DNA of 64,000 nt from Circinella minor (lineage: Eukaryota; Mucoromycota; Mucoromycetes; Mucorales; Lichtheimiaceae): NCBI GenBank assembly GCA_016758965.1, contig JAEPRB010000201.1, forward strand, positions 1-64,000. The letters run 5' to 3'. The position numbers and the translations under genes were made by a program. Of this stretch, positions 14,274-24,749 are shown in pieces. The number at the start of each line of letters is the position of its first letter. The stretch's first letter is position 1. The notes under the pieces were generated by a model. The model ran no database searches, was not told the origin of the DNA, and saw nothing but the letters and a program-made list of their open reading frames with translations.

Positions 14274-14657
14274 TTGAGCATGAAAGATAAGTATGACAGT
14301 GGTCAACGTTAGTAGCAACACAAAAATAGAAATCCCAAAATCGCTAGGATGTAGTTGTTCTCCCAGACAATGCAAAATCTTTCATGCGTTATGCGAAAAA
14401 CAAAAAACAAAAATGTAGAGGTGCAAAATCTCATTACATTTTCTCAAAGATAGCTAGTCATCAGCTACCTGACTCAACCCTTTGTCATTTACATGGAATA
14501 ATTAATCAATTCCCATACTATCCATAGAGTAGAAAAAGTATAAATATATCGTTGTAAATTTCCTTGTAAAAAGAACTTTATTCCCTTTATTATTGTTATA
14601 TAATCAACTCAAACTAAAATCCCACTTTACCCTGACACGTCTGCAGCCATTTTTTTT

Positions 14658-15240
14658 CAACTCCATTTTACCCTGGCAGCTACCCTGCCATTTTGCCAGC
14701 CATTTTGTTTTGACTCCGCTTTACCCTGGCAGCAACCCTGCCATTTTGCCAGCCATTTTGTTTTGACTCCGCTTTACCCTGGCAGCAACCCTGCCATTTT
14801 GCCAGCCATTTTGTTTTGACTCCGCTTTACCCTGGCAGCAACCCTGCCATTTTGCCAGCCATTTTGTTTTGACTCCGCTTTACCCTGGCAGCAACCCTGC
14901 CATTTTGCCAGCCATTTTGTTTTGACTCCGCTTTACCCTGGCAGCAACCCTGCCATTTTGCCAGCCATTTTGTTTTGACTCCGCTTTACCCTGGCAGCAA
15001 CCCTGCCATTTTGCCAGCCATTTTGTTTTGACTCCGCTTTACCCTGGCAGCAACCCTGCCATTTTACCAGCCATTTTGTTTTGACTCCGCTTTACCCTGG
15101 CAGCTACCCTGCCATTTTGCCAGCCATTTTGTTTTGACTCCGCTTTACCCTGGCAACAACCCTGCCATTTTACCAGCCATTTTGTTTTGACTCCGCTTTA
15201 CCCTGGCAGCTACCCTGCCATTTTACCAGCCATTTTCTCT
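14658..15240 (+). repeat. Left iteron array: about 11 tandem copies of a 53-bp unit
   Basis: Unit starts (TGACTCCGCTTTACC) recur every 53 bp, for example at 14711, 14764 and 14817. Each unit contains TGGCAGCAACCCTGCCA, a hairpin-forming palindrome with 6-bp arms and a 5-bp loop. Copies are nearly identical except at the edges, which suggests recent homogenisation. The array ends about 55 bp before the start codon of the recombinase-like gene, so it could serve as end-recognition sites, as a promoter, or both. Confidence 0.9.
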
Positions 15241-15293
15241 AACTTCGTTTTACCTGACCCATCCCTTTTTATTTGTTTTTTTTATCCTTCACC

Positions 15294-16630
15294 ATGGTAA
15301 CAATCACCAGGCAACAAGCGATTTGTATGTTTTACTGTGAAGAATACACCAAAGAAAATGTCATAAAACTTAATAAAAGAATAGCGGAAATGGAAGATGT
15401 TGAGATCTGTTTTATGAATGATCCGTTGAGCCCGTTGCTCCAATGTGAAAAAAGAATCAATCAAAATCCGTTTTTATATAATAGATATCCTGTTGGGGAG
15501 ACAAAGAGTGATGATAAATCAAATACTTCTGGAGCCATGCTTCGTAAGTTGGTGGCAACGAAAAGTAGAAACTCTGCTTCGCGTATTTCTTATTTTTTTT
15601 TAATGGTATACTAGAAAATCAAGCTCAAATCATCCAGTTCCTTAATATTATATACTTTGCCAGTGACCCGGGCAATGGGGTCATGTTTGATTGTAAAGAG
15701 ATAACCACCAAAGAAATATTGAACACCGTCAAACAGTACACCACATTCTTTGATGACAAGACGATTTTTTCGTTTGGGCAATGGTGTAGTCGTAAGAAAG
15801 TAGAGCTTGTGACTGTGGGTTCTAAGAGAGTAAGCAGAAATGGCGAGCGGATAAATATAAGATCATTGTATGCTTTGAAGGATGAATACTTAGGTGAATC
15901 TCGTCAAATATTTATTCCACACTTGTAATGATGTAGACCTAATATATCAGTATCGATTTGTCTAGATGATGCCGCTAAAAAAATTTCTACATATTTACCG
16001 AAGTACCAAAAATACATGAACAGCCTGAAGAACGAAGGATTCAGCATTATTGGATATGCACGAAAATCGCCAGGAAAGGACAATGAAGCTAATAGAGTAC
16101 GCTGCTTGCGCTCTATGTGTGATAGGCTGGTGGAAAGATCATTAGTAGACGTTGTATTTATTTCGAGCTGTTGTAAGGCTGCTGACCCGTTGGCTGAAAG
16201 GGATAGGACAAAAAATTGTGACATACTGAGCACATTAAACGTGGCAGGTGATATGCAAGGTACGTGAACATATTTAACAACATATGAGACAAGCATTTTT
16301 ATGATGATTTAGATTTATTATTATTTATCGCCGAGAAACCAAAAATTTGTCTTGTGGTACTTGATTTTGCTGGCTTAACGACTAACATTCTTGATCTAAA
16401 CGAGTTTCTCAAGTAAGTTAATAAAAGTTAAAGGAAAAATAAAAAATAGAGATCATATTTGACGCCATATTTTTATTAGAAATAATGAACAAATAAAAAA
16501 AATAATGGTTGACATGTTGCCAATTTCGAATAAAGTTCATGTTTACGACCGCAGTGAACTGGTAGAAAACCAAGAAAAATTGACCTTATTTGATTGTCGG
16601 AAACGGTCGTACCAAAGAAGTTTAGAATAA
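15294..16630 (+). CDS. IS607-like serine recombinase-related protein (357 aa, 5 exons)
   Basis: Exons 15294-15543, 15615-15893, 15966-16259, 16313-16412 and 16480-16630 join in frame through GT-AG introns to give 357 residues ending in TAA. Residues 1-83 open MVTITRQQAICMFY; their role is unknown. Residues about 112-172 read like a MerR-type HTH/wing (FGQWCSRKKVELVTVGSKR, then INIRSLYAL). Residues 204-308 resemble the serine-recombinase core: IIGYARKS has the family's YAR-x-S motif (R209, candidate nucleophile S211), then AERDR (255-257), then LVVLDFAGLTTNILDLNEFL where resolvases have the LDRLxR helix. The order HTH then catalytic core is that of IS607 TnpA. The second arginine pair of the core appears replaced (F293, T297/T298), so activity is uncertain. 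The iteron array lies just upstream. A CACTA end begins at the stop codon. Confidence 0.7.
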
Positions 16631-16811
16631 ACACCTTAGGAAAAAAAAATTCAAAAAAAATTCGAAGACGGAAAAAGTACAAAGATATAGTCATGTTAAA
16701 AAAGATTCATATGATATTCATATAATATTTTAAATATATTTATATAAAATTCGAGATATATCAAAAAGTATATTGAATAATAATGATATCTTACCGATTG
16801 TTAATAACGTT

Positions 16812-19800
16812 TTATTGAGGTATAAATTCAAGATCGTAATCAATCGGTAATTCTTTTTTTGAATGGGGAGTTTTTTGTGACCAATAGACATACTCTCTTG
16901 TGCTTTTACCCTTTGTACGCCCTGCAAATCCAATAATATCACTTGACTCCACTACAACACGTCGTTTACCACCATTCTCAGTTTTATATGGCCATGGTCC
17001 GTCACCTTTGTTCAGTTTGTATAACTCAACAAATCCCAGAATTTTTTCGCACTCGTTTCCATGTACTACGAAGGAGTGCTTGAAAAAAAATTTGATTTCA
17101 CCGAAATATTGCCGTTGTTGATTGTTGATAATTGAACGATTCCTTGATCTACTTACATCAACATGAATATGCAATCGGACAAAAGACTCTCGTATTGAGC
17201 CACCATATGTATTTTTATCTTTATTGTATAGTCGACTTCCAGTTTCTATGATCTCATTAGGATCAATGGTTACACCTTGGTAAGATCCGTTGTGCCATGC
17301 CCAGAAATGACGTAAACGTTCTCCACAACGCAAAGATCGGATTGTAGCTTCGGCGAAAGGACTCCATATCTCGGGGCTGTTTGGATCATCATCTAATATA
17401 ATTACATCCATTTTTTTTCTTTTTACTGGGGTAACATCGGCTAGTTCATTACCATTACCATCGTATCCATTATCGTCATTATCATTATCATCATTAATAT
17501 CAATTGATTCTTCTCGCTTCCGTTTTCTAATAGCTGCTAACTCAATCAATACATTTCCTGCATTTTTCCCTGGATGACGTTTTGACCTTATTCTCTTCTT
17601 TAATTCCCCTATTGCCCTTTCCATGTTAAATGCAGCCAAGTACGGTAAAGGCCCATCACGTTCAATTGTTTTACACATATGCGTTAGGTAATGTTGATTT
17701 ATGGTGAAAACTGAAGCAGACATTTTTCCATCGTGTACTTGTTCGTTCAACCAATTAATCCAACATTTCACAGCGCTCCGTAAACATGAAATCTCATCAT
17801 GGTCGATTTCTCTAGAAAATCCATACCTATAAATGTTAGACAAATCAATCAGAGCTTTACGCGTCTTTTCATCAGTAAAAAATTCCAGAATGATAGTGGG
17901 AACAATGTATAAAACAAAATGTATCCAATCCACAGCGCGATAGAATCCACTCTGAAATGATATATCACCACAATCACCCGAAAATGACGATGGGGTTAAA
18001 CTTCTTGAAGAAGCTATCCGTGTTCCGATTAATTCTTGTTCAGCATTTGATAGATATAAAGGACACATTTCTGCTCCATACGTCCCTTGAATAATACTCC
18101 ATAATTGTTTGCCAATGCCAAGACCAAGAAGATGCATAATGTCAATAGGAAAAAATGTAGCCCTGTGGAACGTTGGGAGTTCTGAAAATTGACTTTTATA
18201 TTTTTGACCAACATTTATGTCGCTCTTTTCATAAGTATGGGAAAGACGAATTATTGGTTTGAGTCGGTTGTCCTGTTGATTTGTTGTACGGTTACTACTA
18301 TCATTTCCAGCCGGTTGGTCTTCAATTTGTTGTTGTGCTTTTTTCTTGATTATTGGAGGAAAAGTCATTCTATGATTTTGATATATCCCTCGTATTGTGC
18401 AAAATCGACAACCATGATAGTGTTGATGGCCTGCATGTCCTGCCACTTTTGCCACCGCTGGAATATCCCCCCCAACAAATAAAAGGTGTGCCTTTAACAT
18501 AACATCACCACTATCCGTTCGTATTATCATCCCTTCTTCACATAAATCGTTGAGCTCCCTCATAACAGGTCCAAGAAAACTGTTCAGATCAGTTGCTTTG
18601 TTCGGTCCTGGAGGAATGCAAACTTGGATCATGTTGTGGTCTTCATAACGTACTTCTTCAGGAAGGTTTAAGATCACAAAATGCACAATTGTCATTGTAT
18701 GTTTCCCTCGTTTGTAGACCTGAAAATCGTCTGTATATAACGATAAAGCGATATCCATTTTGTTTTGAAATTTATCTTTGATATCCTTATAAAAGCCACC
18801 ATCAAAACAATCTCTCATAATGTCCGATGATTCCCGATCAGCACGATACTTCAATAATTCTTGTATGTGTACATTGCTAACAAAGATAGCAAGTTGCTCC
18901 TTCAGTGGTAAATATATCATAACTTGATGTGCAATACGTGTTCCGCTTTTATATCTTGGAGTACTACAATGATGACAATCCTTACTATCATCGTCGTCAT
19001 TGAACATCTTGCAACCTTTTGAACAAATATCATATTCCACTGGTTCAACTCCATATGCTTTCCGTAGAACATCTCGTGATTTGCTGTAGCTGTATAACGG
19101 TGGAAGGTACCCATTGGTATATTGATTGATTCTTGTGATCACAGCATCATAAAGTGTTTTACCCCCAGTCCCTTTTGACCATTAATGCAAATATATCGAT
19201 ACTAGCTTGTATATGTTCGTCTTCATATGTATATTGTCGTGTTAAATCAATTACTGTTGGTGCCTTTCGAGGGTGGAGTTCAGCTTCTGTATTTTTTGGT
19301 AACATATTTGTTGATTCTTGTGCTGTTGCCTCATTTGAAACAATGTTGTTTGTTACTTCTTGTAACAGTGTTGCTGTTTCATTTGGGATGATATTGTTTG
19401 TTTCAATTGCAGATAAGATATTGTATTCATCATCGTCATAAATATCTCCCAGACTTAAGTCGTTTTCATCCTGTTCAGATAACGTTGGTGGCATCGTCCT
19501 ATTTTCAGTGTTCTATTAAATAGAAAAAAAAAATAAAAGAAAATAAAAGCAGGCATAATAAATTGATGAATGTTATACAACCATTAAAAGTCAAGTAAAA
19601 CGCTATTGCATTACCTGTTCTATATTACACGAACGATTTCCGGAAGATGTCCATTGTTTGTCAGATTTTTTTTGAGAATTACTTTTATTTCCCTGGTAAA
19701 TTAAGATTAATGTATACTTATTCTTCAAAGCTTGGTGTTTTGAGAAAACTTGTGTACAATGATTACCGAAATATTGGTATTTGATGAGCGAAGATGATCC

Positions 19801-19907
19801 AGTTTATCGTTTAAACATTTATTCCTGTGAATCTTAATATCTTCTATCGTTCCTGAAATGATCCAGCCACATGTGATGCATTTTTCTTTGTTTATTTTAT
19901 TGTACAT
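16812..19907 (-). pseudogene. CACTA-type (Tnp2-like) transposase, one apparent frameshift
   Basis: Exon 1 (from 19907) encodes a Cys/His cluster, CITCGWI then HRNKCL. A short Ser/Lys exon (about 19690-19615) and an acidic exon (19518-19159) follow, then a 776-codon open frame (19142-16812). The core starts with a CxxxC...CxxC knuckle (DICSKGCKMF, DCHHCS). Candidate catalytic acidic residues in that frame are D138/D139 (SLYTDDFQVY), D226 (VGGDIPA, before a Cys/His knuckle HGCRFC) and D334 (FPIDIMHLLG). A later E lies in NMERAIGELKKRI. This pattern is that of CACTA/CMC transposases. The acidic exon and the core join only if one base is lost from the C5 run at 19162-19166 (G5 on the coding strand), so the gene is broken by +1, or the run is a sequencing error. 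It cuts and joins transposon ends in the nucleus. Confidence 0.75.
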
Positions 19908-20090
19908 GGTTTGTGGTAGTGAAGAAGTAAGAAGGGGGATTAATTTAAAATTGTGTGGTCCGACTCTTCTTTTTCTTCCCGCTTTTTTTTTCTTATTATT
20001 TTTTTATGCAACCCATTCACCGTTTTTATAATTATAGTCCCGTGTGTCCCTTCACTTACCTCTTATTTTATCCTATTGTAATATAAAAAA

Positions 20091-21801
20091 ATGCAACGCG
20101 ATAACAGTGGTTCTTTGATTTCAGCTTTTATCAATACAGTTTCTGAATTTAAAGATCATGTCACAAAAGAAATCAACGCACTTGATGGAAAGCTTCAAAA
20201 TGCCCAGGACGCGATTAACTCACGTGTTGAATCAGAAGTATATGGATTAAAGTGTGAAATAGATACCTTAAAGCAGAAACTAACTAACATGGAACAATTA
20301 ATGGAACAACGTGTTTCTTTGGATCTTACAACATCTGATTATCCACAAGCATTTGAAGATCAAAATCCTTTTAGGAATGAAAAGATACCACGAAATATCA
20401 TGCCGCCAGCGTGTAAAAAAGGAATGTCACTTCAATTTCGTTGGGAACATTTTGAATACTTGTGCAAAACAGTGTTACAAAGACTCAAAAAGCCATACAA
20501 ACCCGAGTATCTCATGACATTCAAAAAAAACTCACCCAAATATGCAGCTGGTCTAAGGGATAATATTAGATCGATTCATGGTTTGGATTCATCTGCTACT
20601 TGGTCAGATTTGACAGATAAAATCAGACGAGAGGCTGAAGTGTTATTTAAAAAGTTGGTAGATGATGAATTCCCACTTAGGGCGTGTGTTGAAAATTGGG
20701 GGGCGAAACTTATAATGCGCAAGGCTTTCTTAAAGCATGACAAAGGTGAAAATACTTGAATCTAATATAATATGTTGGGTACGGAATTATCGATTCTTCC
20801 ATTCTATTAATGATAGCTTTTTTTTTATTTTGACTATTATAGCAGAAGAACAAACAGTTGATAAAAACGCAGTGGCTGATTGGTATGTATTCTTTATATT
20901 CTTATATATTGTATTAAAGTGTTCTATGTTGAGAGATAATAATTTAAACTTTTTGATATAAAGTACTGTTGAAGCAACTGAGAACGTAGATGGTATGTCT
21001 GATGCTGAAAGGTAATGAAGATCTCCTCGATGAATTTTTTTTTACTTTAACAGTGTCTATTTTTAATCATGTCACTAATGCTTTTTTCTCTTTTTTTTTC
21101 CATATATATTTTCCAAATATTAACACAACTTCTGAGCATGACGATAATCTGCGTGAAGAATATGATATGTTGTTTATTGATGAAGAGCCGATACGATTTG
21201 ATGAAGAACCCGCTGGGTTCGGTGATGAAACTTTAATGTTGGATACAAAGCTCTCAAGTGACGAAGATGAAGATTGCATGGAAGAACAAAAGACAAACAT
21301 TAAAGAAAAATATCTGCAAAATCAGATAGACCCAAACGTATATGGTAATAAGCATAAACAGCCAAGCACTATTCAGCCCCAAAGATCGTCATCAGCAGTA
21401 CAGAAGAAAACAATTTACAAGCAGACTGAACAAGTACAAGATCCAAAACCAGACACGAGAAAAGAAAGTAAGTTAAATTCGCTTTGGTTATGCTTTTTTT
21501 TTCAACATGTATGATAGTGATGTGTAATTGGTTACTACAGCTTTCGCCAGAAAAGGAAGATTAATGGAAAAAGATGAAGATAATGAAAGCGATATGAATG
21601 ATGGTGACGCGTTACAAGGTAATAGTGTTATGAAAAAAAAGAGTCGGAAGACCCAAGAAAACTGCAAATACAAAAACGCCAGATGAGGATGAGCCTCCAT
21701 TTCCAATAAAAAAACGACCTGGACGACCAAAGAAAGAAATACGTATAAAGCCTAATAATGTGATGAAAAGAAAGCAAAACAAGTACCCATCTAATGAATA
21801 A
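20091..21801 (+). pseudogene. Coiled-coil, AT-hook accessory protein of the CACTA-like element
   Basis: It starts MQRDNSGSLISAFINTVSEF and has a predicted coiled coil at residues about 20-75. A basic/aromatic domain follows (FRWEHFEYLCKTVLQRLKKP), and then several small exons: 20842-20881, about 20964-21011, about 21134-21469 and 21541 to the stop at 21799-21801. The acidic middle is followed by two AT-hooks (GRPKK at about 21650 and RPGRPKKE at about 21720), which bind AT-rich minor groove. It plausibly plays the role of the second, DNA-binding protein of CACTA elements. The last exon needs loss of one A from the A8 run at 21633-21640 to reach the AT-hook frame, so it is either frameshifted or misread there. 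Intron junctions are partly inferred. Confidence 0.5.
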
Positions 21802-22118
21802 ACCAAGTTCACGTGGGAGTTTTTATAATGTTGCAAAAAAAAAAAACGTTTAGCTAGTAAAAAATGTATAATAAATTCAAAGAATATACACTATTATAAC
21901 AGAAATATTATTTGAATATCCATATTCAAAAAGTAATCAAAAAGTATACAAAGAATATTCAAGATAAATTTAAATTTGCCGGAAATCAAACATGTAAATA
22001 TATGAATATATTCTGGATATATTCTGAATTTATTTTTCCTAAGGTGTTTAAATATCAAAAATAAAATATTATTATGGATTTGCAGGCTGTTTCTTCCCAA
22101 AAGGGTTGGGTATAGGAT

Positions 22119-22349
22119 TTATGGGCTGTTTGTTTCTTCCAAATGGCTTGGATACAAGCGATATTTGAATGGATTTGAATTGATGGTTGTAATGGAGCAT
22201 AAGACTGGAAGAATAGGATCATCATTCATATAACAAATATCAACGTCTTCCATTTCTTCTATTTTTTTGCTTAGCTTGGCAACATTTTCTTCGGTGTATT
22301 TTTCGCAGTAAAACATACAAATGGCTTGTTGTCTGGTGATTGTTACCAT
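22119..22349 (-). pseudogene. Truncated mirror copy of the recombinase-like gene's first exon
   Basis: The start at 22347-22349 sits just inside the right iteron array and opens MVTITRQQAICMFYCEKYTE, nearly identical to the left gene. The copy diverges after about 65 codons and stops at 22119, before any HTH or catalytic region. It is part of the inverted arm. It shows that the arm extends into the coding sequence. Confidence 0.75.
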
Positions 22350-22399
22350 GGTGAAGGATAAAAAAAATAAATAAAAAGGGATGGGTCAGGTAAAACGAA

Positions 22400-22878
22400 G
22401 TTAGAGAAAATGGCTGGTAAAATGGCAGGGTAGCTGCCAGGGTAAAGCGGAGTCAAAACAAAATGGCTGGTAAAATGGCAGGGTTGCTGCCAGGGTAAAG
22501 CGGAGTCAAAACAAAATGGCTGGCAAAATGGCAGGGTTGCTGCCAGGGTAAAGCGGAGTCAAAACAAAATGGCTGGCAAAATGGCAGGGTTGCTGCCAGG
22601 GTAAAGCGGAGTCAAAACAAAATGGCTGGCAAAATGGCAGGGTTGCTGCCAGGGTAAAGCGGAGTCAAAACAAAATGGCTGGCAAAATGGCAGGGTTGCT
22701 GCCAGGGTAAAGCGGAGTCAAAACAAAATGGCTGGCAAAATGGCAGGGTTGCTGCCAGGGTAAAGCGGAGTCAAAACAAAATGGCTGGCAAAATGGCAGG
22801 GTTGCTGCCAGGGTAAAGCGGAGTCAAAACAAAATGGCTGGCAAAATGGCAGGGTAGCTGCCAGGGTAAAGCGGAGTA
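22400..22878 (-). repeat. Right iteron array: about 9 copies of the same 53-bp unit, inverted
   Basis: GCCAGGGTAAAGCGGAGTCA recurs every 53 bp. It is the reverse complement of the left array unit, again with the TGGCAG-CTGCCA palindrome. Copy number differs from the left (about 9 against 11), so the arrays vary by unequal exchange. Confidence 0.9.
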
Positions 22879-22889
22879 GGGAGAAAATG

Positions 22890-23979
22890 TCTGGCAAGAC
22901 ATTGAGGTGAAAATGTATTTCTTTAGGGATACGATCGGTTTCCTTGCTAATGATATAATATGATATGATAATATTTAACTACAAAATGGGGTAGGAGTGA
23001 TCAAAGCTAAAAAAAAAAAAAAAAACCTCAGTAGAAGAGGAAAAAGCTTGGTATTTCACCAGTATAGAAAATGTAGTAGAAAGAATAATAAAAAGAGAGA
23101 AGAGTTAAAGAGGTAGGTAAATTCTAAATGAAGAGAGTAAAAGTATATCTATTTAAATAGTAGATTGATGTCAAAAAGTAAAAAATAGAATCAAGATAAA
23201 TTGGAGAAGTGTGAGTATACACATCATGGATGACATCGCGTCAATGCATCTTCGTTTTCGTCTACGTATTATTCAACTTAAGCTCGTAGAAAGACGGCAA
23301 GGACTACCAATGTCGACATTTACTTTGTTGTGTTGAATTATCTGTTTTTTTTTTACGAAGCGCGAGTACTGACAAGCAATGGACTTTTTTGACATTGTAT
23401 AAGCCATTACACCAAGTTTATAAAAAATAATGAACACCACTCAAAAAGCGATTAAAATAAAACGCCCTATCTGTTTTAACACTGCCGATAGCATAACACA
23501 ACAACTCCAGAAGTTATCAAGTTCCTTCCTTTCACATACTCTCACCTCCACTCAAACACATAACTTTTAAAGCGATTGTTGCGAGTTGTTTTTTCCAGCC
23601 TCGTGATTCAGTGCATATTTCTGGCAGGGCGTCAAGGTAAGCGTAAAAATTTGGTTATACATATAATTTTAATAATAAAGGGAATAAAGTTCTTTTTACA
23701 AGGATATTTGCAACAGCATGTCGACACTTTTTTTTTTCTATTTTATAGGATGATATGGGGACCTGCTTAACTATTCTATGTGGATGACGATCAAAGGTTG
23801 AGTCAGGTACTTGATGACTAAGCTATATTTGGCACTTGGATTTTTTTTTTTTTATTTTGCATAATGTATGAAAGATTTTGCATTGTCGGGGGGGGGGACT
23901 CATTTGTGCACAGGGATTTTGAGATTTCTAGCTTTTTTTTTTTTTCACATTGCGTAATAAAGTTGACCACTGTCATACT
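22890..23979. other. Outer part of the right inverted arm, with extra sequence
   Basis: From about 23640 to 23979 the sequence mirrors 14290-14610. The stretch 22890-23630 has no counterpart in the left arm and no supported gene. It is AT-rich with A tracts and may be a later insertion, or the part lost from the left arm. Confidence 0.55.
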
Positions 23980-23981
23980 TA

Positions 23982-24749
23982 TTTAACTTCAACCTTCGAT
24001 CCAAATACTTATCATATAATAAAAAAACAAGTTATGCAGCAGAATCTCATATACTTTGACGCCAAAAAAAAAAAAAGAACGTAGGAATGCAAAAATGAGT
24101 AAGGCTGCAATAAACCGGCATATATATATATAATGGACACTGTAGCTGCAACAGTAAAAGAAATAATTATTATTGCATAGGATAATAATAATAATAATAA
24201 TGAGGGATATGTTATTTATAATATATGAAACGGAAAATAAGAGAAGAAAATGGTTTTCAGAATGCTATAGATAATAATAATGATAATAGGAAAGAAAAAG
24301 AGATAGAAAAAGGCGATAAGAAAAAGAACGAAAGAAAAAAAGTAATGACTATGAAATATTACTTATTTTCACTAAATTACTACATACAAATATAAAATGT
24401 TTTTGCTGTTTTTTTTTTTCTCTTCTTCTTTTTCTTTAGGTTTTGGAAATTGTTTGCAATGGATTTGAATAATTGTTTGTTTGTTGTTGTTGTTATAAAA
24501 ATATAATGGTTGTTGTAAAATATAATATAGAGCACGACGCGTTGCTTGTTGGGTAAGTGGTGATGATGATAATGATGGTGATGTATGGTGTCGTGCTTTG
24601 TTGATTGTTGTATTTATATATATATATATATAAAGAAGAAGAATGTTGCTTTGTAATTTGTGTTTGTTTTTTAACTGAACAAAAAGGTTACTTTTTGAAT
24701 GACTAACCCTCCCCCCCCCCAAATTGAAAGACTCTCAGTTTTATGGATT
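23982..24749. other. Intergenic, 3' of OXR1
   Basis: No gene is supported. The stretch includes (TAA)n and (TA)n tracts (24120-24200, 24610-24635) and a probable OXR1 3' UTR. The open frame at 24372-24722 is low-complexity. Confidence 0.5.

Larger units (their letters stand above)
16628..22053. mobile_element. Nested CACTA-type (CMC) transposon
   Basis: TAAACACCTTAGG at 16628-16640 is repeated inverted, ending at about 22053. Similarity extends inward for some 25 bp, including the A-rich stretch and AATTCA. The CACC terminus fits the CACTA-like class. Inside are two opposed genes: a Tnp2-like transposase on the minus strand and a coiled-coil/AT-hook protein on the plus strand, the two-gene plan of many CACTA elements. 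A direct target duplication is not clear. The left end overlaps the stop codon of the recombinase-like gene. Confidence 0.65.
14290..23979. mobile_element. 9.7-kb composite element with long inverted arms built on 53-bp iteron arrays
   Basis: The outer ends are AGTATGACAGTGGTCAAC at 14290-14307 and its reverse complement ending at 23979. TA lies immediately outside each end (14288-14289 and 23980-23981), consistent with a TA target duplication. Similarity continues inward on both sides: a stretch including ACAATGCAAAATCTTTCAT, a stretch around CTTGTAAAAAGAACTTTATT, the iteron array, then the start codon and first codons of the same ORF. The arms are about 1.2 kb (left) and 1.8 kb (right); the right arm has about 0.7 kb of extra sequence at 22890-23630. 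Between the arms lie a recombinase-like gene (15294-16630) and a nested CACTA-like element (16628-22053). It is not an LTR element, because the arms are inverted. Confidence 0.75.

Noticed and set aside
14658..15240. Regular short repeats resembling a CRISPR array
   Set aside because: Units abut directly with no unique spacers, the region is eukaryotic, and an inverted second array forms a transposon arm.
14290..23979. LTR retrotransposon with array-bearing LTRs
   Set aside because: The terminal repeats are inverted, and there is no reverse transcriptase or gag/pol between them.
24372..24722. Minus-strand 116-codon frame downstream of OXR1
   Set aside because: Made of simple repeats and poly-Lys/Asn text; no start context or domain; in the probable 3' UTR.
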